Counted from the first letter of the stretch, positions 38,200 to 49,121 are shown. The stretch is DNA of 64,000 nt from Bacteroides xylanisolvens XB1A (GCF_000210075.1 NC_021017.1:2935780-2999779); one strand, 5' to 3'. Notes: generated from the sequence alone by a model not told the origin. Numbers and translations are program-made.

Positions 38200-39378
38200 T
38201 TATCGTTTTATCCTGTTGTTCCTTTCGGTTTTTTCGACCCTGTTCCTTTTTACTCTCTCCGGAGTGCCGTATCCCCGTACCAGAAAATCCGTCCTTAAGA
38301 TACGGTCCGACTTCTCCCGCATCTCCTCCAGTATTTTTTCCATGCTGTCCCCCTTGGAAAGGCCGTTCACGCAATCATCCATCCTCCTGACGAATTCCTT
38401 GAACCGGAAATGGTAGGCGAAAGCCGGATCGAGGATGATGTCCCTGTCGAAGTGCTTCTGCAGGGTGAGCAGCCGGCAGATATCCCTGTTGTTCCCTTCC
38501 GGCCGGCAGCCGGAGAAGTCCTCCAGGCGGCGGTATTCCGTATCGGAAGGGGCCATGTCCGTGGCGAATTCCAACACCCATCCTTTCTTTTCCGACGCCC
38601 CGATATCGGCGTACGCGTCGAAAAGGTCGAATATGTACCTGCCTGTTTCCGCCTCTTTCCGGAAGGCGGTGTCGGTGAGCCCGTACAGCCTTCCGGAAGG
38701 GGAATCCACGCGGTATTGCCTGACGGGACCGGAAGGCGCGTGCATCGAGAAATAGTTCCCCAGCAGGAACTTATAGAAGTTTTCGGTCCCTTCCCTTCCG
38801 ATGTCGCCGCCGCTGAACACCAGTACACCTTTGGGAGTCTCGATGACGCGCAGGGGCAGCTTGTACCCGGGGATGTATTTGTACCTTGCGGCCAGCCCGT
38901 CCTGCCGTCGGCGGAACTCCACGAGCCGGTCGATCTGCCCGGCATCGAGACGGAGAATGCCGCCCGGTTCCACAGACAGCCCTTCGGAGCGTATGAAGAC
39001 CATGTCGCGCAGGTTGACACTTACCACCGGCTTCAGCCTGTTCCTTTTGATATGGGGCAGCAGCATGCCGGTGATATACTCTTTGACGGGGGTATCCCGA
39101 TAAAAGGGAGGAAGGCCGGACATGCGGGGGAAGCGGTAGACCTCCATACGGGTGTCAGGAATGAATGCCGATATCCGGGCGGTCTCCACCCCGACATGCA
39201 GGAGGCTGAGGAACTGGCAGGTCATGCCCTTCCGGTCCGGGTCGACAGGATAAAGCTGGTAGGAGGAGTCGGCATGGGGCTTCTCCCTGCCCGTCTCGTA
39301 GCAGACAAGGAGACCGCCTGCGCCGTCCTCTCGGAACAGCCCTTCCAGCTGCCTGATGTTCTCATTTGCGGATGTCAT
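38200..39378 (-). CDS. Element paralog family, member 6
   Basis: This 392-residue paralog shares the N-terminal domain (GLLVCYETGREKPHADSSY), the core ETPKGVLVFSGGDIGREGTE with NFYKFLLGNYFSMHAP, and the end segment SDRILRTDFLVRGYGTPERV. The ADHYF position has become GNYF, so this is one of the more diverged members. It starts 6 bases after the stop of the DUF4099/DUF3945 gene, in the same operon. Confidence 0.65.
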   Translation of the reverse strand: MTSANENIRQLEGLFREDGAGGLLVCYETGREKPHADSSYQLYPVDPDRKGMTCQFLSLLHVGVETARISAFIPDTRMEVYRFPRMSGLPPFYRDTPVKEYITGMLLPHIKRNRLKPVVSVNLRDMVFIRSEGLSVEPGGILRLDAGQIDRLVEFRRRQDGLAARYKYIPGYKLPLRVIETPKGVLVFSGGDIGREGTENFYKFLLGNYFSMHAPSGPVRQYRVDSPSGRLYGLTDTAFRKEAETGRYIFDLFDAYADIGASEKKGWVLEFATDMAPSDTEYRRLEDFSGCRPEGNNRDICRLLTLQKHFDRDIILDPAFAYHFRFKEFVRRMDDCVNGLSKGDSMEKILEEMREKSDRILRTDFLVRGYGTPERVKRNRVEKTERNNRIKR

Positions 39379-39384
39379 GGCCGG

Positions 39385-40464
39385 TTACATTTTGGGGGTT
39401 ATGGTCTGTCTGGTCCGTCTGGCCGGTTTCCCGGCAGTCTCCTTAAGGCCGGCCGTCTGTTCCTGCCCCTGTTTTTTCTCCGGCTTGAGGGTACTGCGTT
39501 CCCACAGGAATTCCGTACCGCGTTCGGCAGCACTCATCTGGATGGAGGTCCGGTACACCTTCCCGTTCGAGGACTTGAACTCGATGGGTATCTCTTTTCC
39601 TGCGGCGTAGTCGGCGTATTCCTTGTCGCTCAGCGCATAGTCCTTTATCTTGCGCGGACAGCGTGCCTGGTCTGCCGGAAGGAAGAACATCTCGTTGGTC
39701 ACCGGGTCCTTGGACAGGTAGCAGGGCTTCGTTTCCCTGGTACGGTAGTCCGTGACCAGGTTGACAATCCGGCCCGCGTTGCCGGTACGGTTCAATGCCT
39801 CCAGCACATCCTCCTCCAGTTTGTATCCCCGGTATTCCTGTCCGACTTTCGGTGCCTGGCGGATGAAGTGCAGGTCGAACTTGACCGCCCCGTTCTCGTC
39901 GCGGAAGAGCGAGAGCTTGGCATCCCCCTTCTGACGTCCCAGCTCGGTGTTCATGGAGATGTCATAGGCTATGCCGGACTGCCTGCCCTGCAGCAGTTTT
40001 TCCATATCGCCCGTCTGTTTGAGCACCTCCGGGGTAAGGCCGTAACGCTCCGCCTGCTGCCAGTTGATCTCCCGTTCGTTGAAGAAATGGTTGTTGTAGA
40101 TTCGGTTGTTCTTGGAAAGTTCGCGGCGGACGGCCTCGTTCTCGGGGCGTTGGGCCTCCTCGATTTTCCTGGCGGCCTGTTCCACCGGGGTGTTTTCCTC
40201 CATCCGGTAAAGGGAGAAACGTGTGGGGTTGTTGTACTGGTAGAGGAAGTTCTTCCCGAAGTTGGTGAAGAAATTCCCGAAGCGGTCCACGCGGACGAAC
40301 TGCCCCTTGTTCCGTTCGCTGGCCTCGAGCGTCTCCAGCTCACCGTTTGCCGCGATGCCCTTGACGCCTTTCGCCTTCTGTTCCTTCTTGTCGTAAGCCA
40401 TCAGGTAACCCTGTTCCTGAGTGGCGTTTTCGCTGCCTTGAGCAGCGGGATTTACTTCTTGCAT
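39385..40464 (-). CDS. DUF4099/DUF3945-type element protein
   Basis: This 359-residue protein is the first gene of the nine-gene operon that ends with topB. The middle has an NWQQAERYGLTPEVLKQTGD motif, and the end matches the repeated DUF3945 pattern (KDYALSDKEYADYAAGKEIP, then FKSSNGKVYRTSIQMSAAER). Proteins of this kind are regular companions of topB in Bacteroides conjugative elements; their role is not known. The start at 40464 (MQEVNPAAQG) is preferred over 40524 because the longer frame would extend into the divergent promoter region. Confidence 0.75.
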   Translation of the reverse strand: MQEVNPAAQGSENATQEQGYLMAYDKKEQKAKGVKGIAANGELETLEASERNKGQFVRVDRFGNFFTNFGKNFLYQYNNPTRFSLYRMEENTPVEQAARKIEEAQRPENEAVRRELSKNNRIYNNHFFNEREINWQQAERYGLTPEVLKQTGDMEKLLQGRQSGIAYDISMNTELGRQKGDAKLSLFRDENGAVKFDLHFIRQAPKVGQEYRGYKLEEDVLEALNRTGNAGRIVNLVTDYRTRETKPCYLSKDPVTNEMFFLPADQARCPRKIKDYALSDKEYADYAAGKEIPIEFKSSNGKVYRTSIQMSAAERGTEFLWERSTLKPEKKQGQEQTAGLKETAGKPARRTRQTITPKM

Positions 40465-40538
40465 GACTGTTAAATTTAAAGGTGAATGAATCATTTCGGG
40501 AGGTAAAATTAGTATCTTCGCCATTAAATAAATTGATT

Positions 40539-41123
40539 ATGAGGAAGTTGTCATTAATAGTCATGTTTTGTCACCTTTTGTCACTTTCCGCCTGCCTGGA
40601 GGATGGGGGAAAAACGGCGGAAGGCGGCGGGGAAATGTTAAACGGGCATGTCCGGGAACCGGGGAAATGAGCGGAGGAATGAGGGCTGCGGCGGACGGTC
40701 GCCGTCCTGACGGACTATCCGGTCCTGTTTCCCCTTGACGGCAGGCGTACCCGCTACCGGGTGTCCTCCGGATTCGGATACAGGATCCATCCCCTTAAGG
40801 GCCGGAGAATATTCCATAAGGGGGTGGACCTGGCGGCCCCGTATGGCGAGCCGGTATATTCGGCCGGAAACGGCCGGGTGATCTCCGCCGGCTACAGTCC
40901 GGGTTACGGCCGGACCGTCCATATCCACCATGGGGGTGGATACTCCACCCTGTACGCGCACATGAGCCGGATCCTTGTAAGGAAAGGTGAAACGGTCCGT
41001 ATCGGGCAGCGCATCGGGAAGGTCGGAAGCACGGGGATGTCCACCGGCAACCACCTGCATTTCGAACTGCAAAAAAACGGCCGGCTGCTGGACCCGGTGG
41101 AATGGTTCGGCAGGCGGTTCTAA
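40539..41123 (+). CDS. M23-family peptidase lipoprotein, with two in-frame TGA codons
   Basis: The frame of 194 residues begins MRKLSLIVMFCHLLSLSAC, a lipoprotein signal with Cys19. Codons 44 (40668-40670) and 48 (40680-40682) are TGA, in REPGK-stop-AEE-stop-GLRRT. The frame then continues without break into a complete LytM/M23 domain. Zn ligands are visible as HKGVDLA (His and Asp) and HLHFEL, with TLYAHMS between. It ends in TAA. Such enzymes cut peptidoglycan cross-links, and many conjugative elements carry one. Without readthrough, the signal peptide and the enzyme domain would be separated. Confidence 0.75.
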
Positions 41124-41155
41124 ATTCTTACTGTTTATCAATCATACGACGAGTC

Positions 41156-42055
41156 ATGAACATTGAAGAAGCGAAAAGGATTCCGCTGGAGGATTACCTC
41201 CGGCGGATGGGATTCTCCCCCGTAAGGGAACAGGGGGACAGTTTGTGGTACCGATCTCCTTTCAGACAGGAGCGTACCCCCTCATTCAAGGTCAGCCTTT
41301 CCAGAAACCTGTGAATCGACTTCGGCGAGGGGACGGGAGGAAGCATCATCGACCTGGCGCAAAGGCTGTACGGGACGCGCGACATATCCTCCGTATTGAA
41401 GGGCATAGAGGGACACTTCCCCGTGTCCACGCCCGCCCAGGCACCCCGGAAGGCGGCCGCCACGCCTCCGGCATTCGAGGAGCTGCGCGTCTCGCCGCTC
41501 CGTAATACGGTGCTGCTGGACTATCTGGCAAAGAGGGGGATTCCTTCCGGCATTGCCTTGGGGGAGTGCGTGGAGGTCCATTACCGCACGCGCGGCAAAT
41601 GGTATTTCGGGATCGGGTTCAGGAACCGGAAGGGCGGCCTGGAGATACGCAACCCTTATTTCAAGGGTTCGACCTCCCCAAAGGACATCACGCATCTCAG
41701 GCATGGAGCCGGGGGGAACGGAAAGGCGACGGCCCTGGTGTTTGAGGGCTTCATGGACTATCTCTCGTACCTTACGCTCAAACAGGGAAAGCCGGTGCCG
41801 GACTGCGTGGTGCTCAATTCGGTCGGTAATCTGCCGGGGGCGTTGGACGTGCTGAAAGGCTACGGGCATGTCTGCTGTTTCCTGGACAATGATGACGCGG
41901 GCCGGAAAACCACGGAGGAGATCAGAAGGCAGTGCGGGAGCGTGACGGACAAGGCGGTGCACTACCTGCCTCACAAGGATTTGAACGAGTTCCTGCAGCA
42001 CCGCCTGAAAAAAGCGGAGGAGCCATGTGCGGAACTGAAACAGGGAAGCGGGTGA
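41156..42055 (+). CDS. Toprim-domain DNA primase, with in-frame TGA
   Basis: The N-terminal part resembles the zinc-finger-type domain of DnaG (YRSPFRQERTPSFKVSLSRN) but without Cys, followed by DFGEGTGGSIIDLAQRLYG. Codon 53 (41312-41314) is TGA where relatives have Trp (NLW-x-DFG). The toprim fold follows, with Glu in VFEGFMDYLS and the Asp pair in CCFLDNDDAGRKT. The annotated end is TGA (42053-42055). If this is also read as Trp, five further codons lead to TAA at 42068-42070. Two other Trp codons are TGG. The role is priming of the transferred strand. Confidence 0.78.
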
Positions 42056-42610
42056 AAGATAAAACGGTAACCGGTCCTACGATGGGACTGACATGTAACA
42101 AGGGAGAGCCAAAAGTCCGGCCCTTCCTTTCATTTTACCGATGCACTGCCTATTTTGCAGCCGGAATGAAAGGCCCGATTATCATTCACATCTGCAAAAA
42201 AGAAGGATTTCCCTTTGTTATCCGCGCTTATCACACCCATTGGTTTTATTGTTTTCAAACAATATCCTGACCTGCCTGTCATTCATATTCTTCCAGATTC
42301 GGTTTCTCATTAAAATTGATAAAAAAGCTGGAAAGGGATATGGCGGAGGAGACTCATGTGTTATTAAAAAATCCGTACAATTAAAATCATCCGGCGGATC
42401 CCGTACGGAAGGACGGGGAAAGAGTCCGACAAGACTTCATGCCGGACCGAAGGAGATATGGACCGTACCCGGTTTCTGACAAATCACGGGAAGGTTACAT
42501 GAGCGGTTCTCCCATGACTTTTTAGGGAATTCATTTGACCGGTCGGGATAAAATAGCTATATTTCCACTGCAAAACGGCTTGATTTATAGAAATTTGTAA
42601 ACAATAATAT
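42056..42610 (+). promoter_or_regulatory. Intergenic region with promoter for the nuclease-like gene
   Basis: TTTG (42534-42537) and TATATTTC (42558-42565) are 20 bases apart, a good Bacteroides-type promoter. Transcription should start about 40 bases before the ATG at 42611. The rest of the 555 bases has only weak reading frames. Composition falls from GC-rich to mixed here. No tRNA could be found. Confidence 0.55.
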
Positions 42611-43276
42611 ATGAAGACGAATGAGAACTGGGCCGAAATCGTGGATACGCTCCACCCGTATCTCGATGGAAGTAGGGAGAAAGAAAGGTATCTGAAAGAT
42701 ATAGGGAACTGCCTGCGGTTTCTCGGATGGAGAAAGACCAACGGAACGATGGTGTCATGCCCGCCGGAAGACAGGAGTTCCGGAAAACCGGACATCGTGC
42801 TTTTGAAGCGGGGGGAGGATGCCGGATTGCAGGCATTTCCCGTCATGACGGAATCCCCTGGAGAGATGGTGTATGCCATGGGGCTGTATATAGGGGACAA
42901 CATCCGGCTTTATTATAATGCTCCCGGAGAAAAAGGCACGCCGGCCTGCGTACTGACGGCGGAAATCAGGGTGGACGATGCCAACGGGCCGCTTCTCTGC
43001 GACCTGCTGTCTTTCAAAGGATTCAACCTGAAGAGCATGGAGAACTTCTGTCTGAGGCGCTACAACCTGGTACGTACGGGCGGAAGTTTCCTACAATGGA
43101 CGGAGGATTTTCTTTCCGGAAGTACCGGAACGGGAAATGTCGCCGGCCTGCTCAGGGAAAAATTCATGGCCGAAGGGTTCGAGGAATCCCTTGTCCGGGA
43201 GGAGCTGGACAAGCTCGGGCTCAGGGTGAGCTATAAAGAGGGGCATGCCGCGATCACCCTCCGCTATCCGGAATGA
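42611..43276 (+). CDS. Restriction-nuclease-like protein with lost catalytic motif
   Basis: This 221-residue protein has an N-terminal pattern matching small type I restriction R-subunit-like proteins of Bacteroides elements: YLKDIGNCLRFLGWRKTNGT, then GKPDIVLLKRG. In those the next strand reads like LPIEIKRP, with the catalytic Glu-x-Lys. Here it is LQAFPVMTESP, so the PD-(D/E)xK motif is incomplete and cleavage is unlikely. The later IGLYIG-like segment (MGLYIGDNIRLYYNAPGE) and C-terminal helices are kept. It has its own promoter and terminator and ends in TGA. Confidence 0.6.
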   Translation: MKTNENWAEIVDTLHPYLDGSREKERYLKDIGNCLRFLGWRKTNGTMVSCPPEDRSSGKPDIVLLKRGEDAGLQAFPVMTESPGEMVYAMGLYIGDNIRLYYNAPGEKGTPACVLTAEIRVDDANGPLLCDLLSFKGFNLKSMENFCLRRYNLVRTGGSFLQWTEDFLSGSTGTGNVAGLLREKFMAEGFEESLVREELDKLGLRVSYKEGHAAITLRYPE

Positions 43277-43345
43277 AACCGCTTCCGGCGGCAGTCCGTA
43301 CCGGTATTCACATCAAGCCTTGATAATTTTAAACTGCAAGTAACG

Positions 43346-43379
43346 ACAAAGGACTACCCGATTTTGGGTAGTCCTTTGT
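43346..43379. terminator. Bidirectional terminator between the nuclease-like gene and dam
   Basis: ACAAAGGACTACCC (43346-43359) is perfectly complementary to GGGTAGTCCTTTGT (43366-43379), with a six-base loop and T-rich flanks. Confidence 0.85.
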
Positions 43380-43434
43380 TTACAGTACAGATATCGGATA
43401 TGTTTTCGACGTTTATCCCATACTCCAATTCTTA

Positions 43435-44355
<921 letters not shown>

Positions 44356-44405
44356 TTATTGAATGGCGGATTGCCGGAGGGCAATCCTGTTTTTATATCA
44401 GTCTG

Positions 44406-46415
44406 TTATTCCCCGTCCGTCTCCAGCAGGTGGCTCAGATTCGGATCGTTTTCTATGCGCAGGAGCTCCCGGCGGATGATGTCACCCACCTCTTCCTTGA
44501 TACGGTAGTAGTTACGCTCTATTTCCTCCTGCATATGATCCCGGCCGTCCTCTCCCGTGAAGTCCGTGATGACGGGTATCGGTCTGTACGCCCTCGTCTC
44601 GGCCTCCACCCCGGCATTGTCCACCATGATCCGGGCGTGGAATATTTTCTGCCTGATGGTCTCTCCGAAATTGTCCGATACGCTTCCCACGAACATCCCC
44701 TGTGAGAGGTTGGATATCTTGGAGGCGGGTATCAGGGAGTCCAGCTGGGTGCTGATGTTGGTGGAAGTGTCCTCTTTCGTCATATTGACGGACTTGCGCT
44801 GCTGGAGCACCTTGCCGAAGCGTTCCGAGAGGTTCTTCGCGGTTTCTCCCACGACCTGTCCGGAAAAGATGTTGCCGATGGTGTTCTGGATCACGCGCGC
44901 CTCCTTTTCACCGTAGTCGCGTACCAGCTGGCTGAAGTCCTGCGCTCCCAAACAGACCGCCACCTTGTTGCTCCGCGCCGTGGCGATCAGCGTGTCGAGC
45001 CCCCGGAAATAGATGGTCGGCACCTCGTCCACCAGGATGGAGCTCTTCAGCTTTCCCTTCCGGTTGACCAGCTTGACGATGCGGGCGTTGTAAAGTCCCA
45101 GGGCCGCCGAATAGATGTTCTGCCGGTCGGGGTTGTTGCCCACGCACAGTACCTTGGGCTGCTCAGGGTTGTTGATGTCCAGCGTGAAGTCGTCCCCGCT
45201 CATGATCCAGTAGAGCGAGGGGCTGATCATGCGCGAGAGCGGTATCTTCGCGCTCGCTATCTGGCCCTGGAGCTGCTCCATCGCCCCGCCTTTCCAGGCG
45301 TCCATGAAGGGTGAGAGGTAGTTCTCAAGCTCACGGTACGAGGTCAGGATGGTGAACACGTCCGAGTAGGGCTTGTTCAGCAGCTCGATGGCATGGGGGA
45401 AGGTGCAGTATCTCCCTCCATCGAAAATCTTGAGGTACCATATGATGGCGGCCAGCAGGATGATCGGGGATTCCACGAAAAAGTCGCCCTGTTTCTGTAT
45501 CCAGGTCTTGTTCAGGTTCAATAAGATCACGTATGCCGACTCGTAGGCGTCCGCGATATCCGACATGAAGGCCGGGTTGATCGGGTTGCAGCGGTGGCTG
45601 CGGCGCGGGTCGTCGAAGTTGATCACGTAGAACCGGACGTCTCCCGCGTACTTGTCCCTGTTTTGGAGCAGGTGGTTGTAGACGATGGTGCTCAGGTCCG
45701 GATATTTGAAATCATAACAATAGAGCGCGTAGCCCTTCGCTATCTGCTGCTTGATGAACTGGTTGATGACGCAGTACGATTTCCCGCTGCCCGGCGTGCC
45801 CAGCACGAGGGTTGCCCGGAACGGGTTCACCACGTTTATTCAGCCGTCATGCCATTTCCTGTTGTAATGGAAACGGGTCGGAAGGTTCACCGAATACTCG
45901 TTCGTCATCAGCCTTGTCTCCTGCATGAAGGACTCGTTCTCCTCGTTGAACACGTCATCCATCAGCCGGCTTCCCAGAAGGCGGCCGGCCCACATGCCTG
46001 CGGTCAGGAGGCAGATGTAACCCGCGGTGACGGCGGAGACGTACAGCAGCGTGACAAGCCGGGTGTCCCACGGGGAAGTGAGCAGCAGCTCGCTTGAGAA
46101 ATAGAACGACAGCCCGCAAATGAGGACACAGCCGATGCGCAGGCGGGACATCTCCATCTGTCTGCGCCCCCTGGCCCCCATTGCGGAGAAGAGGAGGAAC
46201 ATCAGGCAGAAGGACTTGGTCACCAGCGAATGGGTGAACAGCCCCGTGTCCCGTTGCAGGTTCAGAAGGATCCTGTCCGCCATGCCGTTGGTACATCCCA
46301 GGCGGTGGAAAAACGGATAGCAGAAATAATAGACGTTCATCACGAGGAACAGGATGCTGACCGCCCGCATGAAGTCGGTGGTCTTGCCGAGTCCCCTGGC
46401 ATCTTCTTGTGACAT
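44406..46415 (-). CDS. mobC: MobC/TraG-type coupling protein, with in-frame TGA
   Basis: The full frame of 669 residues has an N-terminal membrane domain of about 190 residues (several helices, for example LICGLSFYFSS and LLYVSAVTAGYICLL), then TGA at codon 192 (45840-45842) in RKWHDG-stop-INVVNPF. The ATPase follows: Walker A GTPGSGKS, Walker B LVDEVPTIY, and LGAQDFSQL. Homologs, as I recall them, read GWINVVNPF. Coupling proteins bring the relaxase-DNA complex to the secretion channel and need both halves. Six other Trp codons are TGG. A GTG at 45833 could restart the ATPase alone. Confidence 0.85.
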
Positions 46416-46472
46416 GTTTTACTTGTTTTACAGGTGATACTTTGCTTATGTCTTATCTTTTGGGAAACCCTT

Positions 46473-47702
46473 TTAGCCGATATGCGGGCCGCGGCGTTTC
46501 CGTTTCTTTTTTCTCTTTCCGTAGGGGCCTTCCACGGTTTCCTCGCCCGGATAAGGACGGGATTCCGTCGTGAGGATATCCAGCAGCCCTTCCGCAAGCC
46601 CGGTTTCCCCTCTTGCCCTTTCCTCTTTCAAGGAGGCATCCCCATGGGGGATTGTCATGGGAAGCGGCGTGCCGTACAGCCTGTTCAGGACGGAGGCGGA
46701 GAACTCCCTGCCAAGGGCCGAGCCCTTGAATACCGTTCTTGATCCGTGGTCGATGTAGGTCACCCCGTAAATCACGCCTTGTTCGTTTTCCCAGAGTATG
46801 GGGACGACGCCTTTTTCGGCCAGGAGCCGGAGGAATCCCTGCCGGGTGTCCTGACGCAGGGCTTCCCGGATGGCCTCCTTTGTGCTTTCCTGTACGGGAT
46901 GTGCCTTCATCCACGTCTTGCTCCGGGCGCATTTCCTTTTCAGGGCCTCGTAACCGACGCTCCTGCCGATGTCGCTGGACTTGATGCCCACGCCACAGCG
47001 TCTGCCCTTCTCATCGAGTGCCGCATAGACCAGCCCGTGGCATGTCCTTCCGTCGACACTCTTGCGTACTTCTTCCACCGTCACGTTGAAGAGTCCGAGC
47101 AGGGCCTTGAATTCCCTGAATGAGCGGAAACGGTAATCCTGCAGGGCCGGTCTGACCACGTTTGCGATCTGGTGTTTCAGATCGCCTTTGCGGTATTCCA
47201 CCGCTGTCATGGCACCGGAGGCCTTGCGTTCCTCTTTCGTTGACGGGACCAGTCCGTATTTCTGTTCCAGCTCCCGGCAGATTTTCATGGAACGTTCCCA
47301 CTCCTTGTAATCCCGGATCTTCCTGCCCTGTTCGTCTATGCGCAGGGAGACGATGTGGATATGGGGGCGCGCGTTGTCCTCGTGCCGGAAAATGATGTAG
47401 GGCTGGTCGCCGTATCCCAGCTTCTCCATGTATTCCCGCCCGATGGCCTCCAGCTGTCCGTCGGAGAGCCTGTCATCGGGATGGGGGTTGAGCGAGAGGT
47501 GGATCACCGGCTTTTCCGTCCGGAGGTTGGCGGCAAGGTAGGCCTCGAAGCTGCGCATGCATTCCGGGATGCCGGCCGTACCGTCGGGACGTTCCATGAT
47601 ACGGTTCCATGCCAGGGTCCGGGCCTTGCCCTTGTCCACTTTCTCCTGGTTGTAATAAAGCGCCCCGTAGACGGACACCCCGGACGTTATCTTTGCAACC
47701 AT
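46473..47702 (-). CDS. mobB: Relaxase / mobilization nuclease (MobA/VirD2 family)
   Basis: This 409-residue protein nicks oriT and pilots the strand during transfer. The HUH-type metal site is visible as FRHEDNARPHIHIVS (residues about 102-116), with candidate nucleophile tyrosines in the N-terminal YGALYYNQEKV. The C-terminal part is basic (KKRKKKRKRRG). It is intact: all four Trp codons are TGG and the stop is TAA. Its start overlaps the end of the small mobilization gene by 16 bases, and mobC follows after 57 bases. Confidence 0.93.
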   Translation of the reverse strand: MVAKITSGVSVYGALYYNQEKVDKGKARTLAWNRIMERPDGTAGIPECMRSFEAYLAANLRTEKPVIHLSLNPHPDDRLSDGQLEAIGREYMEKLGYGDQPYIIFRHEDNARPHIHIVSLRIDEQGRKIRDYKEWERSMKICRELEQKYGLVPSTKEERKASGAMTAVEYRKGDLKHQIANVVRPALQDYRFRSFREFKALLGLFNVTVEEVRKSVDGRTCHGLVYAALDEKGRRCGVGIKSSDIGRSVGYEALKRKCARSKTWMKAHPVQESTKEAIREALRQDTRQGFLRLLAEKGVVPILWENEQGVIYGVTYIDHGSRTVFKGSALGREFSASVLNRLYGTPLPMTIPHGDASLKEERARGETGLAEGLLDILTTESRPYPGEETVEGPYGKRKKKRKRRGPHIG

Positions 47703-48151
47703 CGCTCGAATTCCTTGGTGAGACGGATGATCTCCTTGTTCAGCGAGATGTACTCCACGGTCAGCTGTTCCAGCTTGTAAAGCAGGGCCAGGGCTTTCTT
47801 TTCGGTCAGCTCCCCGCTGTGGACGGCCTTGGCCACCTGGTTGTAGTTCACTCCCACGCGGCGGTAGTCGCTCTGCAGGTTCGTCAGCCGGATGTAGAAG
47901 TCCGTGGCGGCCTTGTCGATCTTCACCACCTTCAGCGGCCTGCCGAAAATGGCCGAGAGGATGAACTGCGACCTGGTCTTCGCGCCGGAATTCGCGTAGA
48001 GCCTCTCGAATTCGATGTTCTGCATCTCGTCCAGGCGGAACCCGTAATAATAGGAATGAAGTTCGGATTCATCCTTCGGCTTGCGCCCGCCCTTTCATGG
48101 TTGTCCGGCGGCAGCCTGTGCCGGCTTGCCGGTCTGTTTGATTTTAGCCAT
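47687..48151 (-). CDS. mobA: Small mobilization protein (MobA-like), with in-frame TGA
   Basis: The frame of 154 residues starts MAKIKQTGKPAQAAAGQP, has TGA at codon 19 (48095-48097), and continues KGGRKPKDESELHSYYYGFR into a helical body (SGAKTRSQFILSAIFGRP, then RRVGVNYNQVAKAVHSGE). The pattern is that of relaxosome accessory proteins that bind oriT. The Trp assignment here is less sure than in the other genes because the N-terminal tail is not well conserved. An alternative start after the TGA, at 48025 (MQNIEFERL), would lose the DNA-binding part. It ends in TAA, overlapping the relaxase start. Confidence 0.72.
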
Positions 48152-48186
48152 AGGACATATGTTTTCTTGGTTTCTTTTCATGGGGG

Positions 48187-48218
48187 CAAAATAAGTGAGA
48201 ATTCCGCTATGTACCAAA
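48187..48218 (-). promoter_or_regulatory. Promoter of the mobA-mobB-mobC operon
   Basis: On the minus strand, TTTG (48215-48218) and TATTTTG (48187-48193) are 21 bases apart. The start point lies about 30 bases before mobA. The surrounding gap 48152-48282 is the expected place of oriT, but no oriT sequence was recognised. Confidence 0.5.
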
Positions 48219-48282
48219 CGGAGCGGGGTGACTATCCCTGACAAAAGATGACTTTGAAGGACACGGTGCTTTTTGCCCGGTA

Positions 48283-48909
48283 TCAACGCTGTCCGAGACC
48301 GCATTTTACTATGTTTTTCTCATAATTCTCCTTGAGTTTTGGAAGCAGGACGGAGAGGTTCTTCTTTCTGCGGGCAAGGTCGGCACGAAGGTCGTATGGC
48401 TTGGGAAGGGTGATGTTGAAGAATTCCTCAAATGCGGCAACCAGGCCGGCAAAGGATTGGCGGGCACCGTTGTCATTGGTGATAAGACCGGAGTAGTCCA
48501 GTGAGGCTATCAGCTCCATAAGGCTGGTGGTGGAACCGTTCCAGTGTATGGATGGGACGCCTGAACGCTTTTTCTGTATATCGGAGGAGACCTGACACTC
48601 CGGATGCTCCACTGAAAAGAGAAGGAGCTCGATTTCCATCTTGACAAGGGAAGTCGTTTTTGTAAGATATATTTCCATTATATGCTCAGGACGGTGTCCC
48701 GGTATGTCTCTGTAGAGATCAAGTTCCAGTTCCAATATCCTGAGATGCCTTAACTTGTCTATCACTGCCTGTTCCCCGTTTGCCAGCAGGGAGAGTTGGG
48801 ATATGAACTCTCCATAGGCATCGGTTACCTTGTTCTCTGTGATTGTTTTCCCTTCCCGGAAGGTTTCTGCAAAATGTCCGAACAGACGGCTGCTTATTAA
48901 TGTTTCCAT
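48283..48909 (-). CDS. rteC: RteC-like regulator
   Basis: This 208-residue protein has the C-terminal region expected of the RteC family (IHWNGSTTSLMELIASLDYS, then AFEEFFNITLPKPYDLRADL and ARRKKNLSVLLPKLKENYEK). In CTnDOT, RteC is induced by RteA/RteB and turns on excision. This gene lies between rteB and mobA, on the same strand as both. It ends in TGA, unlike the transfer genes next to it. The N-terminal half is diverged. Confidence 0.78.
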   Translation of the reverse strand: METLISSRLFGHFAETFREGKTITENKVTDAYGEFISQLSLLANGEQAVIDKLRHLRILELELDLYRDIPGHRPEHIMEIYLTKTTSLVKMEIELLLFSVEHPECQVSSDIQKKRSGVPSIHWNGSTTSLMELIASLDYSGLITNDNGARQSFAGLVAAFEEFFNITLPKPYDLRADLARRKKNLSVLLPKLKENYEKNIVKCGLGQR

Positions 48910-49121
48910 ACGCTCCTGATTTAAGTGTTACATCCGGTTTATGTATGGGCCAATGCCATGCCTCATATATGGGAACCGGCATGAAATCTTATAAATATCA
49001 GGCGGACAGACAGATAAATTCCACGCTGTCTATAGGGTGTAAACCTACAATGTACACCTGCCTTACAATATTGTAAGGGATATGTACACTTTTTGTAAGC
49101 CCCCTTGCATTGGACAGGCTT

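Noticed and set aside
38410..40473. A 687-codon open frame on the plus strand opposite two element genes
   Set aside because: It is a GC-rich antisense shadow. The minus-strand frames have family motifs and operon spacing; this one has none.
42420..42460. Possible tRNA with a CTTCA loop near a suppressor-type anticodon
   Set aside because: The flanking bases do not form an anticodon stem, and no acceptor or T arm is present.
42141..42479. A 112-codon plus-strand frame before the nuclease-like gene
   Set aside because: No motif, no suitable start signal, and it runs into the promoter region of the next gene.
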